A stretch of 64,000 nucleotides of DNA, from positions 1 through 64,000 of the forward strand of contig CANDAG010000013.1 of the NCBI GenBank assembly GCA_947382625.1, read 5' to 3'. Position numbers and translations under genes: made by a program. Positions within the stretch are counted from its first letter, which is position 1; the number at the start of each line of letters is the position of its first letter. Source of the DNA: an uncultured Lachnospiraceae bacterium (GTDB lineage: Bacteria; Bacillota; Clostridia; Lachnospirales; Lachnospiraceae). The notes under the pieces were generated by a model. The model was given only the letters and a program-made list of their open reading frames with translations. It had not been told where the DNA came from and searched no databases. Positions 17,601 to 26,094 of the stretch are shown in pieces.

Positions 17601-19306
17601 GTGAGATATTGATAAAGGGGCTCACCCCAGATCAGTTCCTGATCCAGAACAAATACGATGTACCACGGAAGGGAAATCCCGCCAGACTCCTTCCCTTCAG
17701 AAGCTGCCTGCCCATTTGTCCCTATGCCCACTCCTGCCAGCTCTCTGGTAAGTACCGGAAGGATCTCTCCTGCTTCCTTCTCATCTCCTGCAAGAAGCCG
17801 CATCTTTCCATCCGCCGTCCATACATGGGGCAGCCACTTCAGGCATCCGGCTATCTCCCTGTCCGGGAAACGGTCCTTGTTGTAAAAGCAGGCAAGCTTC
17901 ACCTCTGTATAACAGTGGCACGCCGCTGTCTGCAAAAGAAGCTGAAGGAGCATCCCACAGGCTCCCCCTCTGTCATGCTCCCAGACCACCCCCAGCTGAG
18001 GGACTGCGCCAAGGTCAACGCCCACAGGCGCCTGCTTCAGCAGCTGATACTCTTCTGCCAGTTCCCTGGCCCACGCTGCCTGTTTTTCCTCCACAATACT
18101 CCGGCGGTTTTCGGACAGCCTTACCTTCATCTGAAAGGGAATATCTCCTGTGCCCAAACGCAGGAACAAAAAGTCCCTCTGCCTGTAATAGCGGTTCCAC
18201 AAAACCACAGGCGCTTCCTTTCCTTCCTCCAAAAAGACTGAGACCGGCGGGTATTTTTGCCCAAGAACGGCATTGTTGACCTTCTGGGCGTCCTGAAGAT
18301 ACTGCTCCGTCTCCTCTAAATACTCCCTGTATTGGCGCTCCTTTTCCCTTCTCTCCTTTCTTCTGTCATACCTCCTGCAGCCATGCCCGATCAGCCCCCA
18401 GAAAACTGCCAGCAGGGCGCTGCAGCCGCTCATGGCAACTGATAAGTAATAAAATCCTCCGCCATTGTTTCCCATATACCGGCTGCCAAGCTCCGCCATA
18501 AGAAGCATGGGCAGGACCATGGTAAGAGAGGGACCAATGGTAAGAAAAAGAGGCTGCTCCCGCTCCGCGGCCGGCTTTTCCGGCAAAAGGATCTCCAGCT
18601 CTCCCGTATAGAGCCTCTCCTCTCTCACGCATTCCCGCTCAATGAGCTCTCCTTCCCGGGACCTTTTCCCCGCACAGGAAAGAACCTGCTTTTTTTCCCA
18701 TTCGCTTCCCCGTCCCTTCGCCGTCCGGAAAATCCCTGCATGACAGGTACAGATCAGGGTCTCCCCAAGCAGAAGCAAATGAAGACCGTAAATTTCCGCC
18801 TCATCCCCCGAATGAAGGATCCGTTTCTCCCGCAGTGCCTGTCCGTTTACATAGATTCCCTCGTCGGAATCCCCTGAAATTGTGATTCCCTGCTCCTCTG
18901 CGCAGATCCGGGCGTGGCATTCCTCCACAAGGGAGAAGCATTCATAAAAAATCTGATTGCGGAAGGCGCTGCCGATCTTCAGCTCTTCCTTTCTTTTCAG
19001 ATGGAGCTTCTCCGCCGGATGAAGAGCCTCCTGGCCAGAGGCTAATAAAAGAAGCAGCTTTTCCTCTTTTTCCGTATAATAGTAAAAGGGATTCTCCCCG
19101 GTCAGTATCTTCTCTCCGATCTGCCACTGACCGTCTCTTCGAAGCAAAGCAAGGGTCACATCTGCCGAGAGCCCCGTATCCTCCTTAGATAACAGCATCC
19201 TCTCCCTGTCGGCGGATGAAGGCAGCCTTCTGCAAAGACAGGCCTGCGCACTGAAAATCAACAATGCTCCGCCCAAATAGTCCTTATGCGATTTTTTAGT
19301 CGGCAA
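14648..19306 (-). CDS. essC: EssC-type FtsK/SpoIIIE secretion ATPase
   Basis: Motor of ESX/type VII secretion. It has about 1552 residues: an N-terminal FHA-like region (about 90-200, GIYVNGQALREKRILHSGD), two membrane segments (about 255-312) and three FtsK-type ATPase modules. Module 1 has Walker A IAGTTGSGKSELL (near 720) and Walker B LLLVVDEFAEL (near 820). Module 2 has AGPAAGKTTFL (near 1065) and FVAVDN. Module 3 has SGRAGTGRS (near 1347), where the Walker Lys is replaced by Arg, so it is probably a substrate-binding, non-hydrolysing module. I place the start at TTG 19306 because AGGAGG lies exactly eight bases upstream; a longer frame to 19399 has no ribosome site. Confidence 0.9.
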   Translation of the reverse strand: MPTKKSHKDYLGGALLIFSAQACLCRRLPSSADRERMLLSKEDTGLSADVTLALLRRDGQWQIGEKILTGENPFYYYTEKEEKLLLLLASGQEALHPAEKLHLKRKEELKIGSAFRNQIFYECFSLVEECHARICAEEQGITISGDSDEGIYVNGQALREKRILHSGDEAEIYGLHLLLLGETLICTCHAGIFRTAKGRGSEWEKKQVLSCAGKRSREGELIERECVREERLYTGELEILLPEKPAAEREQPLFLTIGPSLTMVLPMLLMAELGSRYMGNNGGGFYYLSVAMSGCSALLAVFWGLIGHGCRRYDRRKERREKERQYREYLEETEQYLQDAQKVNNAVLGQKYPPVSVFLEEGKEAPVVLWNRYYRQRDFLFLRLGTGDIPFQMKVRLSENRRSIVEEKQAAWARELAEEYQLLKQAPVGVDLGAVPQLGVVWEHDRGGACGMLLQLLLQTAACHCYTEVKLACFYNKDRFPDREIAGCLKWLPHVWTADGKMRLLAGDEKEAGEILPVLTRELAGVGIGTNGQAASEGKESGGISLPWYIVFVLDQELIWGEPLYQYLTESEGACRASAVFAEENREQLPKSCRCYYRKGEEEGEILSLGDERVERQRFIPELCSRGKALSYVRGIAGFRVKEAAGEGKLPEQVGFLELFGCKRVEELASGSRWQQARTGERLKAPIGVGTGGNLISLDIHEKFHGPHGLIAGTTGSGKSELLQTYLLSMAITYSPVDVNFFLIDYKGGGTGNLLKALPHCAGVISNLSGKQIGRALSAISSENKRRQRLLNSCQVNHIDAYTRLYREGGALQAMPHLLLVVDEFAELKKEEPEFMQEIISLAQVGRSLGIHLILATQKPAGTVDDKIWSNARFRLCLRVQDMQDSMDMLHNKDAAYLTAPGQCYLQIGNHEYYELFQAGYCGGSYREEGEEKEKVALVSNTGRRFKAAKDKGVEAARSQMEVLTEYIIQTAREENYPGADPLWLPELPKKILLREIPAQISTQISGQKAGRSSNDVSAESSAKVLGLREPIFVLGLCDDPENQRRFVLTYEPADQGHLALCAGPAAGKTTFLQMLLWQICQSYEPWEAQLLAVDVGQENLGDFGSMPHCLGVLKEKEELDIFFYHLERLMEERKSLLSGLSCTQYNRSGKGRLPYLFVAVDNLGGLKKIWEEKQEELFMKLAAEGLTLGVYLLLTASGAGEIGGRLFEKIKTALALEMSDRFQYGDVLRQYYLPVLPEENCKGRGLCKAEGRVLEFQTALIEEGQEDFAYSGRLKALGQKRTLETGAERARLPVKFPVLPKQADFEKMAADFDWSRGKLPLGYSLSTGEIKEISPGGASCFLISGRAGTGRSVVLGCLIEGALRLGRQAVVLDDEGRLSRFQERVGVVYLRNGEEAEDWRLAVRESSLSESKVSEICVFISNLGRFCHFLCLGSGWQEASGRGAGEASAEGKERFWEQAAMGKGPVGFLAGVYDPERDQEAAATGFFREFAAWQQGIHLGGNVAEQRALSFDDISYTLQSRREAAGTGYLKEGPGSSTCRIRVPVEEKEKR

Positions 19307-19526
19307 AAATATTTTCCTCCTCTTTTTCTTAAAACTCTTCTTGCTGGAAAATAATTGAATCTTGTCCGAAACTGCCGGGAGGCAGTTAGATGAAATCAAT
19401 CAGATATAAATGAACTTTCCTGAAATTTGAAAGTAGGATTACTTTAACAGCTATCAACAGATATGTCAATGGATATGAGTGATTTTATACTCTTTTTAGA
19501 AATATTAAAAATACGGCGATTCTTAT

Positions 19527-19549
19527 GGCAAGACGGTTTGAAACCGCCT
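19527..19549 (-). terminator. Weak hairpin at the end of the ABC permease gene
   Basis: AAGGCGGTT-TCA-AACCGTCTT begins at the permease stop codon. It has no immediate T-run, so it may be a weak terminator or an mRNA end stabiliser. The rest of the gap up to the essC start is AT-rich and must contain the essC promoter, which I could not place with confidence. Confidence 0.4.
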
Positions 19550-20769
19550 TACCATTTCATCCTCCTGGCCCATCCTTTCACAGCAAAGGGCACACAGGCA
19601 AGTCCTGCGGCGACCGGTACCGTAAGCAGCAGATAGGGAGACCAGATATAGTGACCGAAAAAGCAGAAGGTAGTGGTTCTGAAAATATCCGCGGAGCTTC
19701 CCACCAGAGGAAGCAGATCCATTCCCTTCTGTGCCCAGAAGGGCAGATATTCATCGATCATCATCGGACCATACACTGCCGCAAGCCCAAGCAGAAGCGC
19801 CGCGAAATTACTTTTGACCCGGGCAGATATCAGCATCATGAGGCCTGCAAATCCTATCACTCCCAAGAATCCAAACACATACCCGAAAATTTCCGCCTGC
19901 AGCATATTGAGCGGCGCCACCGCGATCAGCTTGATGTTCTGAATGGGCATATCCCAGCCTTCCGTGCCCATAAAAAAAATCTGCGCCCCCACGCTCCCTG
20001 CAAAAAGCATGGCGAAAAGCTCCGCCGCAAGGGCGATACCGCTGCAGATCTTGGCTCGGGCAGCCTTTTTCCACCCGTTTCGGGTAGTAAGTATGAGGGA
20101 GCTGGTTTTATCATGCCACTCCCCTGCAAACACCGGCGATAAAGCGATCGCCAGAAACAGCGCCATCACCATCCCCAGATCCGGAAGGTTACTTCCAAGG
20201 ACTATCTGCCACCCCTCCTTCCAGCTGTATTTGAAGGGGATCTTTACCTTCTCATTCATTCCCAGCAGATATTCCCCTTCTGCTCCGGTCTGATCGCTTA
20301 CAGCGAGGAACTCCTCCAGAATCTTCTGCCGTCTTTCATAAAAGCCTGTAAGATCCCTGGGATCCACATAATCCGACATTAAATGCGTAAATCTTTGCTC
20401 CTCAATCTCCAGCTCCGGATAAAGACTTCTGAGCCAGGAATTCATATCCATCCAGTTTGTCCGGTTCACAGCCTCCCTGTCCCCCGAAGCCAAAACTGCC
20501 TGATACTCCCTGACCATTTGCTGCAGTGCTTCATCCGTAAGCTCTCCCCCAAACTGCCTGGCGTACTGCTGCATTATCCGGATATTGGCGTAACCGTCAA
20601 ACCGGTTGTCAAAGCTTCCGTTTCCGGAGCCAGGTCTGCTGCCGAAGGTAAACCACTGATAGCTCAGAATACATCCGAACACGAGCACATAAAGCAGACA
20701 CAAAAAAACGCTGATCCGGGTACTTCTTCTTTTCCAGAGCCTTTTATGCTCCCACCAAAATAATTCCAT
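19549..20769 (-). CDS. ABC-2 type transporter permease
   Basis: A protein of about 406 residues. The first membrane segment is at about 18-36 (RISVFLCLLYVLVFGCIL), followed by a large external loop of about 130 residues, then five further segments (VMALFLAIALSPVFAGEW, AAELFAMLFAGSVGAQIFFM and others). This layout is that of ABC-2 permeases of antibiotic or peptide resistance systems. The ATG at 20769 lies five bases after the ATPase stop; an upstream in-frame start would overlap it heavily. It is the fourth gene of the sigma factor-ABC operon, and its substrate is unknown. Confidence 0.82.
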   Translation of the reverse strand: MELFWWEHKRLWKRRSTRISVFLCLLYVLVFGCILSYQWFTFGSRPGSGNGSFDNRFDGYANIRIMQQYARQFGGELTDEALQQMVREYQAVLASGDREAVNRTNWMDMNSWLRSLYPELEIEEQRFTHLMSDYVDPRDLTGFYERRQKILEEFLAVSDQTGAEGEYLLGMNEKVKIPFKYSWKEGWQIVLGSNLPDLGMVMALFLAIALSPVFAGEWHDKTSSLILTTRNGWKKAARAKICSGIALAAELFAMLFAGSVGAQIFFMGTEGWDMPIQNIKLIAVAPLNMLQAEIFGYVFGFLGVIGFAGLMMLISARVKSNFAALLLGLAAVYGPMMIDEYLPFWAQKGMDLLPLVGSSADIFRTTTFCFFGHYIWSPYLLLTVPVAAGLACVPFAVKGWARRMKW

Positions 20770-20774
20770 CCCTG

Positions 20775-21647
20775 TCACACTCCTTTCTCTGCGGGAAAAT
20801 AGTACAGATACAGATCCTCCAGCGCCGGCTGGCATGGAACCGCTGTTTCATCCGGTCTGTCGTCTGCTATGATCCGCAGTACCGTATTTTCTCCCTCATG
20901 CCGCAGATTGGCTACCGTAGCCTTTTTTTGCCATCTATGCGCCTCCCCGGCCGGAACCGTAAGCTCCCATACCTTCCCTGCCGCCTTCTCCATCAGCTCC
21001 CGGGCAGTTCCCTGCTGGACGAAATCCCCCTTTTTCATCAGCAACACCTTGTCTGCAATGGCCTCTATATCCGAGACAATATGAGTGGAGAGGATCACGA
21101 TCTTATTGGCCCCATAATCCGACAAAAGATTCCGAAACCGCACCCTTTCCCTGGGATCCAAGCCTGCCGTGGGCTCGTCCAGGATCAGTACCTCCGGCTT
21201 GTTTAAAAGCGCCTGGGCAATGCCGATCCGCTGCTTCATCCCGCCGGAAAAGGTTTTAAGCTTTTTGGAGGAGACCCCCTTCAGATCCACCATCTCCAAA
21301 AGCTCCGCCACACGCCTTTTGGCGATCTGCCGTGGGATACCTTTAAGGGCCGACAAATACAGAAGAAATTCCTCCGCCGTATCATTGGGATAATAACCGA
21401 AATCCTGGGGCAGATACCCCAACACGTTCCGGTACTCCGCTCCCAGATCCTCAATGCTTTTGCCGTCAAGGAAAACCTCCCCGGAGGTTGGCTCCAAAAT
21501 ACCGCAGAGCATACGCATCAGCGTCGTCTTCCCCGCGCCGTTGGCCCCCAGAAGCCCATAGACTCCGGGTCTTAACCGGGCGCTGACCTGGTCTACCGCA
21601 ATCTTGCTTCCATAGTGCTTACTGAGACGGTCAATCGATAGTTCCAT
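20775..21647 (-). CDS. ABC transporter ATP-binding protein (BcrA/CcmA type)
   Basis: A 290-residue nucleotide-binding subunit with all motifs: Walker A GLLGANGAGKTTLMRM (near 33-48), signature FSGGMKQRIGIA, Walker B VLILDEPTAGLDP and the H-loop STH. A C-terminal extension of about 70 residues after the core matches drug and lantibiotic resistance ATPases. It overlaps the upstream membrane protein gene by 17 bases and is followed at once by the permease, so the two form one transporter. Confidence 0.93.
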   Translation of the reverse strand: MELSIDRLSKHYGSKIAVDQVSARLRPGVYGLLGANGAGKTTLMRMLCGILEPTSGEVFLDGKSIEDLGAEYRNVLGYLPQDFGYYPNDTAEEFLLYLSALKGIPRQIAKRRVAELLEMVDLKGVSSKKLKTFSGGMKQRIGIAQALLNKPEVLILDEPTAGLDPRERVRFRNLLSDYGANKIVILSTHIVSDIEAIADKVLLMKKGDFVQQGTARELMEKAAGKVWELTVPAGEAHRWQKKATVANLRHEGENTVLRIIADDRPDETAVPCQPALEDLYLYYFPAEKGV

Positions 21648-22401
21648 ACATTTTTCCTTCCTTTCTCATTTCCCGGATAAACCAGATTTCTTTGACAAAA
21701 AAACCTCCAAACACCAAAAACAGCGTTACCCACACGCCGCCGGCCGAAACCTCATACAGCCAGGGAAAAAGCGTTGCGGACAGCCCCCAGAAAATACAGG
21801 AACCGGCTCCTGCCGCTACGCACTGCCAGAATCCCTCCCGTCTGCAGAGCCGGATCCTCTGCAGCACAACCACCATAGAAGAGAGATAAGGAACCAATAC
21901 ATACAGGATCAGCTGTCCGATTTCTCCGCAAGCATTTTTATGCCGCACCGCCATACACAGGAAAAGAGTCAGGCAGATAAGGTCTGCGGCTCCGGCAAGC
22001 AGAAGCCTGGCCAAAATGAGCTGGGGACCGGAGGCTCTTGTAGCTGCCTCCATTTCACTCATCCCGTGCATCTGGCCTTTCAAAAGAACAGGCATCACTG
22101 CCAAAGAAAATAAGGGGCTAAAAAAGGATATATCCAGATAACCCTCTCCCGGATAAGAAAGTCCCAGACAGGCCACCATAAGCGCCAGTGCCTGCAGCCC
22201 CCAGACAAAAAGTCCCTCGTACCGGAAAATATCCGACAGATATTCCCAAAAGCCTGTTCTCTTCTCTCCTGCTTCCATAGGATAATCCTTTGCTCTGCCC
22301 CGGCAGAACTCTATGGTTTCCTCCATTTTCCGCGGTGGGGGAGCTTCCTTTAAGGATTCCCTCAAATATGCCTTCAGCCTCTTTTGATCCATTTTTTTCA
22401 T
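21631..22401 (-). CDS. Membrane protein, possible anti-sigma factor of the ECF operon
   Basis: I do not recognise a named family. The 256 residues start with a charged cytoplasmic segment of about 70 residues (KRLKAYLRESLKEAPPPRKMEETI) followed by about six membrane segments. The order sigma factor, then a protein with a soluble N-terminus and membrane C-terminus, is that of sigma/anti-sigma pairs, but no zinc-finger HxxxCxxC motif is seen. It may instead be a third component of the ABC transporter. Confidence 0.6.
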   Translation of the reverse strand: MKKMDQKRLKAYLRESLKEAPPPRKMEETIEFCRGRAKDYPMEAGEKRTGFWEYLSDIFRYEGLFVWGLQALALMVACLGLSYPGEGYLDISFFSPLFSLAVMPVLLKGQMHGMSEMEAATRASGPQLILARLLLAGAADLICLTLFLCMAVRHKNACGEIGQLILYVLVPYLSSMVVVLQRIRLCRREGFWQCVAAGAGSCIFWGLSATLFPWLYEVSAGGVWVTLFLVFGGFFVKEIWFIREMRKEGKMYGTID

Positions 22402-22405
22402 CCTT

Positions 22406-22903
22406 TCACTCCTTCATGATCCTAAGCGCTTTTCTGATCCTGCTCTGGATCGTCCGCATATTACATCCCATGACCCTTGCGATCTCCGGATAGCTCAGCT
22501 CCTCCCCGAACCGCAAAAGGACAGCCTCCTTAAGCTCCGGAGACAGCTTTTTCAGAAGATGGCTCAGTTCCTCCCGGTTCTCTGCCTGAGCCATCTCCCT
22601 GCTGTCCTCTCCCGGCATGGCTTCCTCCTCCAAAGGATAAAATCTTACTTTGCGGCTCTCATCTATACATAAACGGCTGGCAATGGTATACAGATATGCC
22701 CGGAATCTTTTTCTTTCATCATATTCTGCCAGATTCCGGAACAGCCTGAAAAAGGTTTCCTGGGTCAGATCCTCCGCCTTCTCCGGATCCGGACAATGCC
22801 ATCTGCAATAGCGCAGGATCGCACCATAATAACGTCTCACCAGCTCTTCCGCCGCATCCTCATCTCCCGCTCTGATCCGTATCAGCAATGCATCATCTTC
22901 CAC
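22406..22903 (-). CDS. ECF-type RNA polymerase sigma factor
   Basis: A 165-residue two-domain sigma factor. Region 2 has EKAEDLTQETFFRLFRNL (near 42-59) and AYLYTIASRLCIDE. Region 4 has LSYPEIARVMGCNMRTIQS (near 135-153), a helix-turn-helix for -35 recognition. It probably drives its own operon (membrane protein and ABC transporter), a layout known for cell-envelope stress and peptide resistance modules. The inducing signal is unknown. Confidence 0.9.
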   Translation of the reverse strand: MEDDALLIRIRAGDEDAAEELVRRYYGAILRYCRWHCPDPEKAEDLTQETFFRLFRNLAEYDERKRFRAYLYTIASRLCIDESRKVRFYPLEEEAMPGEDSREMAQAENREELSHLLKKLSPELKEAVLLRFGEELSYPEIARVMGCNMRTIQSRIRKALRIMKE

Positions 22904-22923
22904 CTCTCCCGGCTCCTTTCTCC

Positions 22924-22950
22924 GTAACTGCTCAGTACCGTCACAGTTAC
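22924..22950. repeat. Short palindrome GTAACTG...CAGTTAC
   Basis: GTAACTG and CAGTTAC are perfect inverted arms around CTCAGTACCGTCA, upstream of the sigma factor gene. The 15-mer GTAACTGCTCAGTAC recurs exactly at 37698-37712 beside the ferritin remnant, so it belongs to a dispersed family. It could also act as an operator here. Confidence 0.5.
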
Positions 22951-23000
22951 CTTTCTTTTATATAAAACGTTTGAAAAATACAAAAGGATTAAATTTTCGC

Positions 23001-23030
23001 AAAAAAAGAACTGGCACAGGGGCCAGTCCT
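23001..23030 (-). terminator. Rho-independent terminator of the acidic lipoprotein gene
   Basis: On the minus strand GGACTGGC-CCCTGT-GCCAGTTC is followed by seven T. It is a textbook terminator 31 bases after the lipoprotein stop. Confidence 0.9.
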
Positions 23031-23060
23031 TTCAAATCTGCTCTATTGTATTGCTTTATC

Positions 23061-23864
23061 TTAGTATGCTGTAAAAGCGTTCAGGACATTGTCTCTTGCG
23101 CTCTCATCGATGTAGGTCAGGGTCAGTGCGATGGCTCTGTCATCCACTACAGCAACATAGTAATCCTGGTACATGGAAACGCCGCTGGACTCTGCCTCAT
23201 AGCTTACTTTAACATAATCGTTATTACCGATCTTGATGGTCTCGTCATCGCTTACCAGTGTGTAATTGATGGCGGTAACCTGGGATAATCCCTGCTCAAG
23301 AGCATCCACATATGCGGAAGCATCCATCTTGCCCATCAGCTTCTCAACAGTTACTACCACGTTGGTAGTCTGGTCATCAGCCACGCTCATCATTTCATAT
23401 ACAGAAGTAAGCTCTGCATATTTTAACTGAAGCTCGCTGAAATCTTCGGAGAGAACCTCCTGTCCAAGACCCATCAGCTCGTTAAGCTCTTCCTCGGTAG
23501 ACATTCCCATTCCTTCAGGAGCGGTGTAACGAAGTCCGAAGAACTCGCTTTCCCAGCCTGTCTCGGTTACGGTACCCTTTGCATATTTTCCGGCTGCTGC
23601 TTCGCTGTCTTCTGCTTCAACATCCTCGCCTGCTGCGTCTGCATCCTCTGCCCCGGCATCCTCGCCCGCAGCGTCTATGTCCTCTCCTGCTGCATCTGCT
23701 GCATCTTCCACCTCAGCATCCTCTGCTGCATCCGTATCTTCTGTACCTGCTTCCTCGGAAACATTAGCATCTGTATTGCTGCTTGCTTCCTTGTCGGAAT
23801 TTCCGCCGCATGCGCTGAGCACAACTGTCATTGCCAGTGCCATTAATAATACTTTTCTTTTCAT
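23061..23864 (-). CDS. Lipoprotein with an acidic Asp/Ala/Glu-rich repeat, unknown function
   Basis: A 267-residue lipoprotein. The signal peptide ends in the lipobox LSAC, with the lipidated Cys at about residue 19. Residues 25-92 are a low-complexity acidic linker made of DAAGED/AEDAD-like units, probably an extended stalk. A globular C-terminal domain of about 170 residues follows (from about residue 98, VTETGWESEFFGLRYTAPEG). I do not recognise that domain; its size and strand pattern recall small surface domains of clostridial lipoproteins. AGGAGG lies five bases before the ATG. It forms a single-gene unit with its own terminator. Confidence 0.8.
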   Translation of the reverse strand: MKRKVLLMALAMTVVLSACGGNSDKEASSNTDANVSEEAGTEDTDAAEDAEVEDAADAAGEDIDAAGEDAGAEDADAAGEDVEAEDSEAAAGKYAKGTVTETGWESEFFGLRYTAPEGMGMSTEEELNELMGLGQEVLSEDFSELQLKYAELTSVYEMMSVADDQTTNVVVTVEKLMGKMDASAYVDALEQGLSQVTAINYTLVSDDETIKIGNNDYVKVSYEAESSGVSMYQDYYVAVVDDRAIALTLTYIDESARDNVLNAFTAY

Positions 23865-23879
23865 GTTATCCTCCTCATT

Positions 23880-23898
23880 TTGCAGGCCTGGCCTGCAA
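23880..23898. promoter_or_regulatory. Perfect 9-bp dyad just ahead of the lipoprotein ribosome site
   Basis: TTGCAGGCC and GGCCTGCAA are inverted arms around one base, 16 bases upstream of the lipoprotein start codon. In RNA this gives an eight-pair hairpin beside AGGAGG. In DNA it would suit a dimeric repressor. Confidence 0.45.
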
Positions 23899-24001
23899 TA
23901 TTTTAAACAAGTATATTTATAACACTACCAATCAATTTATGCAACCGTTTTTGATGTACTTAATGAAATACAATCTATTTCTTTATAAAATCTTAACTAT
24001 T

Positions 24002-24796
24002 TTATCCCAAAGCCACATCCAGTATCATCATGATCAGAAAGCCTGCCATGACGCCTGCCGTCCCCAGATTGGAATGCTCTCCCTGGTTCGCCTCAGGGAT
24101 CAGCTCCTCCACCACCACATAGATCATAGCCCCCGCTGCAAAGGCCAGAAACCATGGCATATAAGGAGCGATCTGCAGGGCGATCAGTGTGATCCCCACG
24201 CCAAAAAGTAACTCTACCAGACCGGAAAGGCTGCCAAATACAAAGGCCCTCATCCTGCTCATCCCCTCCTGCCTCAGGGGCAGAGAAATAGCCACGCCCT
24301 CCGGAAAATTCTGGATCCCGATCCCTAAGGCAAGCGCAAAGGCGGCCGCATAGAGAGCCGGATCCTCCGGATGCTGTGCCGCCATGGCAAAGGCAAGCCC
24401 AACTGCCATTCCCTCCGGAATATTATGGAGGGTAACCGCCAGTACCAGCAGGGTGGTTCTGTGAAAAGAGGTGCGCATTCCTTCTGGCTGCTTTTCTCCC
24501 AGATGCAGATGGGGCATAAGGAAATCCAGCAAATATAAGAAAAGTCCTCCGATCACAAATCCGCCTGCCGCCGGAACCCAGGGGATCCCTCCCGCCTCCG
24601 CCGCTTCATCAATGGCGGGAATAAGCAGTGACCATACCGAAGCGGCCATCATCACTCCCGCCGCAAAACCAAGAAAAGCTCTTTGAATATTTTTTCCCAT
24701 ATCCTTTTTAAAAATGAATACCACACTGGCGCCAAGGGCTGTCATAAAAAATGTAAATCCCGTCCCTGCAGCTGCCCAACTGATTGCCTGGCTCAT
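24002..24796 (-). CDS. ZIP family metal transporter
   Basis: A 264-residue membrane protein with about eight segments, importing zinc or related divalent metals. The family hallmarks are both visible: LHNIPEGMAVGLAFA in the fourth segment region (near 124) and GIQNFPEGVAISLPL in the fifth (near 160), whose His, Asn and Glu form the metal path. A short loop (PHLHLGEKQ) with two His lies between segments 3 and 4. It resembles the prokaryotic ZupT-like branch. It is flanked by unrelated genes and is probably a single unit. Confidence 0.9.
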   Translation of the reverse strand: MSQAISWAAAGTGFTFFMTALGASVVFIFKKDMGKNIQRAFLGFAAGVMMAASVWSLLIPAIDEAAEAGGIPWVPAAGGFVIGGLFLYLLDFLMPHLHLGEKQPEGMRTSFHRTTLLVLAVTLHNIPEGMAVGLAFAMAAQHPEDPALYAAAFALALGIGIQNFPEGVAISLPLRQEGMSRMRAFVFGSLSGLVELLFGVGITLIALQIAPYMPWFLAFAAGAMIYVVVEELIPEANQGEHSNLGTAGVMAGFLIMMILDVALG

Positions 24797-24880
24797 ATTT
24801 CCCTCTTTTCTGCATCCCTGAATGACGGATGCTTCCTTCTATGTTATAAATATACATTTTTTTCCTTTTTGTGCCTGTAT

Positions 24881-24920
24881 AGCAAACGCCGACACGCTTC
24901 GCGAATCGGCTTATTGCTCA
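24881..24920. repeat. Short dispersed palindrome (CAAACGC...CTTATTG family), copy 3
   Basis: AGCAAACGCCGA, CACGCTTCGCG, then TCGGCTTATTGCT. GCCGA pairs with TCGGC and CGC with GCG around TTC. It lies between the ZIP gene and the hexuronate operon. Confidence 0.65.
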
Positions 24921-24928
24921 AAGCAAAC

Positions 24929-24959
24929 AACGGATGGCACACCGCTTATGCCATCCGTT
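24929..24959. terminator. Hairpin downstream of the KDG kinase gene
   Basis: AACGGATGGCA and TGCCATCCGTT are perfect 11-bp arms around nine bases. It is the probable 3' end of the hexuronate operon, although the following T-run on the minus strand is poor. Confidence 0.55.
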
Positions 24960-25013
24960 ATTATAAGCAATATTTTTTTATTTACTCCGGATATGGATCC
25001 GGTTCTTCTGTCC

Positions 25014-26045
25014 TTATCTCTGTACCCGTCCGGAAGCATCTCCGCCTGCAAGGGTTTCCACTTCCTTGCGGGAAACCAGATTAAAGTCTCCAGGGATGGT
25101 GTGCTTCAAAGCAGAAGCCGCCACGCCAAATTCTAAGGCCGCCTTAAAGTCCTTTCCGTCCACAAGGCCGCAGATCACGCCGCCTGCAAAGGAATCCCCG
25201 CCGCCCACACGGTCAATGATGGGATGAATGCTGTATTCCTTGGAATGATAAAATTCTTTGGTATCTCTGGAATAGATACAGGCTGACCATCCGTTGTCTG
25301 AAGCGGAATGGCTCACACGCAGAGAGGATACGCAGTACTCAAAGTTGAATTTCTCTACCATCTGCTCAAAAATGGATTTGTAGCCTGCCAGCTCCAGCTC
25401 ACCGCTGGTAACGTCTGTCTCACCGGGCTTAAAACCAAGCACCAGCTCGGCATCCTCTTCGTTGCCGATACATACGTCCACATACTTCATCAGATTGGTC
25501 ATAACCTTCTGTGCCTTTTCGGAGGTCCAGAGCTTCTTGCGGAAGTTTAAGTCCACAGATACCTTGACGCCATGCTTCTTAGCGGCGATCAGGGCCTTTT
25601 CTGTAAGCTCTGCAGCGCTGTCGGAAACTGCGGGAGTGATCCCGGTAAAATGGAACCAGTCCGCATCCTTAAAGATGTCATCAAAATCAAAATCCGCCTC
25701 TGTAGCAGTGGAAATGGAAGAATGAGCCCTGTCATAAACCACCTTGGAGGGTCTCATGGAAGAGCCTGTCTCCAGATAGTAAATGCCAAGTCTTTCACCG
25801 CATCTTGCAATATGTCCGGTGGACACATTGTACTTACGAAGAGCAGCAACCGCACACTCCCCGATCTCATTGTCCGGAACAGCCGTTACAAATTCCGCAT
25901 CATGGCCATAGTTTGCCAGGGATACGGCTACATTTGCCTCGCCGCCGCCATAGTTCACATCAAACTCATCTGCCTGAATAAATTTTTCGTTATTGGGCGT
26001 AGATAACCTCAGCATGATCTCGCCCATGGTAATAACCTTTGCCAT
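25014..26045 (-). CDS. kdgK: 2-keto-3-deoxygluconate kinase (PfkB family)
   Basis: Phosphorylates 2-keto-3-deoxygluconate to KDPG for the aldolase encoded next door. The 343-residue ribokinase-fold protein has the N-terminal substrate loop (YGGGEANVAVSLANYG near 31-46). The C-terminal PfkB signature DRVGGGDSFAGGVICGL (near 287-303) carries the catalytic Asp. Length is typical. The gene is last in the operon after the aldolase. KDG is assigned from context; other sugar acids are possible. Confidence 0.88.
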   Translation of the reverse strand: MAKVITMGEIMLRLSTPNNEKFIQADEFDVNYGGGEANVAVSLANYGHDAEFVTAVPDNEIGECAVAALRKYNVSTGHIARCGERLGIYYLETGSSMRPSKVVYDRAHSSISTATEADFDFDDIFKDADWFHFTGITPAVSDSAAELTEKALIAAKKHGVKVSVDLNFRKKLWTSEKAQKVMTNLMKYVDVCIGNEEDAELVLGFKPGETDVTSGELELAGYKSIFEQMVEKFNFEYCVSSLRVSHSASDNGWSACIYSRDTKEFYHSKEYSIHPIIDRVGGGDSFAGGVICGLVDGKDFKAALEFGVAASALKHTIPGDFNLVSRKEVETLAGGDASGRVQR

Positions 26046-26094
26046 TTTATATCCCTTTCTACCGGTTCAGGCAGGCCAAAGCCGCCCGAAATCT

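Noticed and set aside
17027-18241. Long plus-strand frame of 404 codons
   Set aside because: It is the mirror frame of essC, whose motifs and ribosome site are clear. It shows no protein-like pattern.
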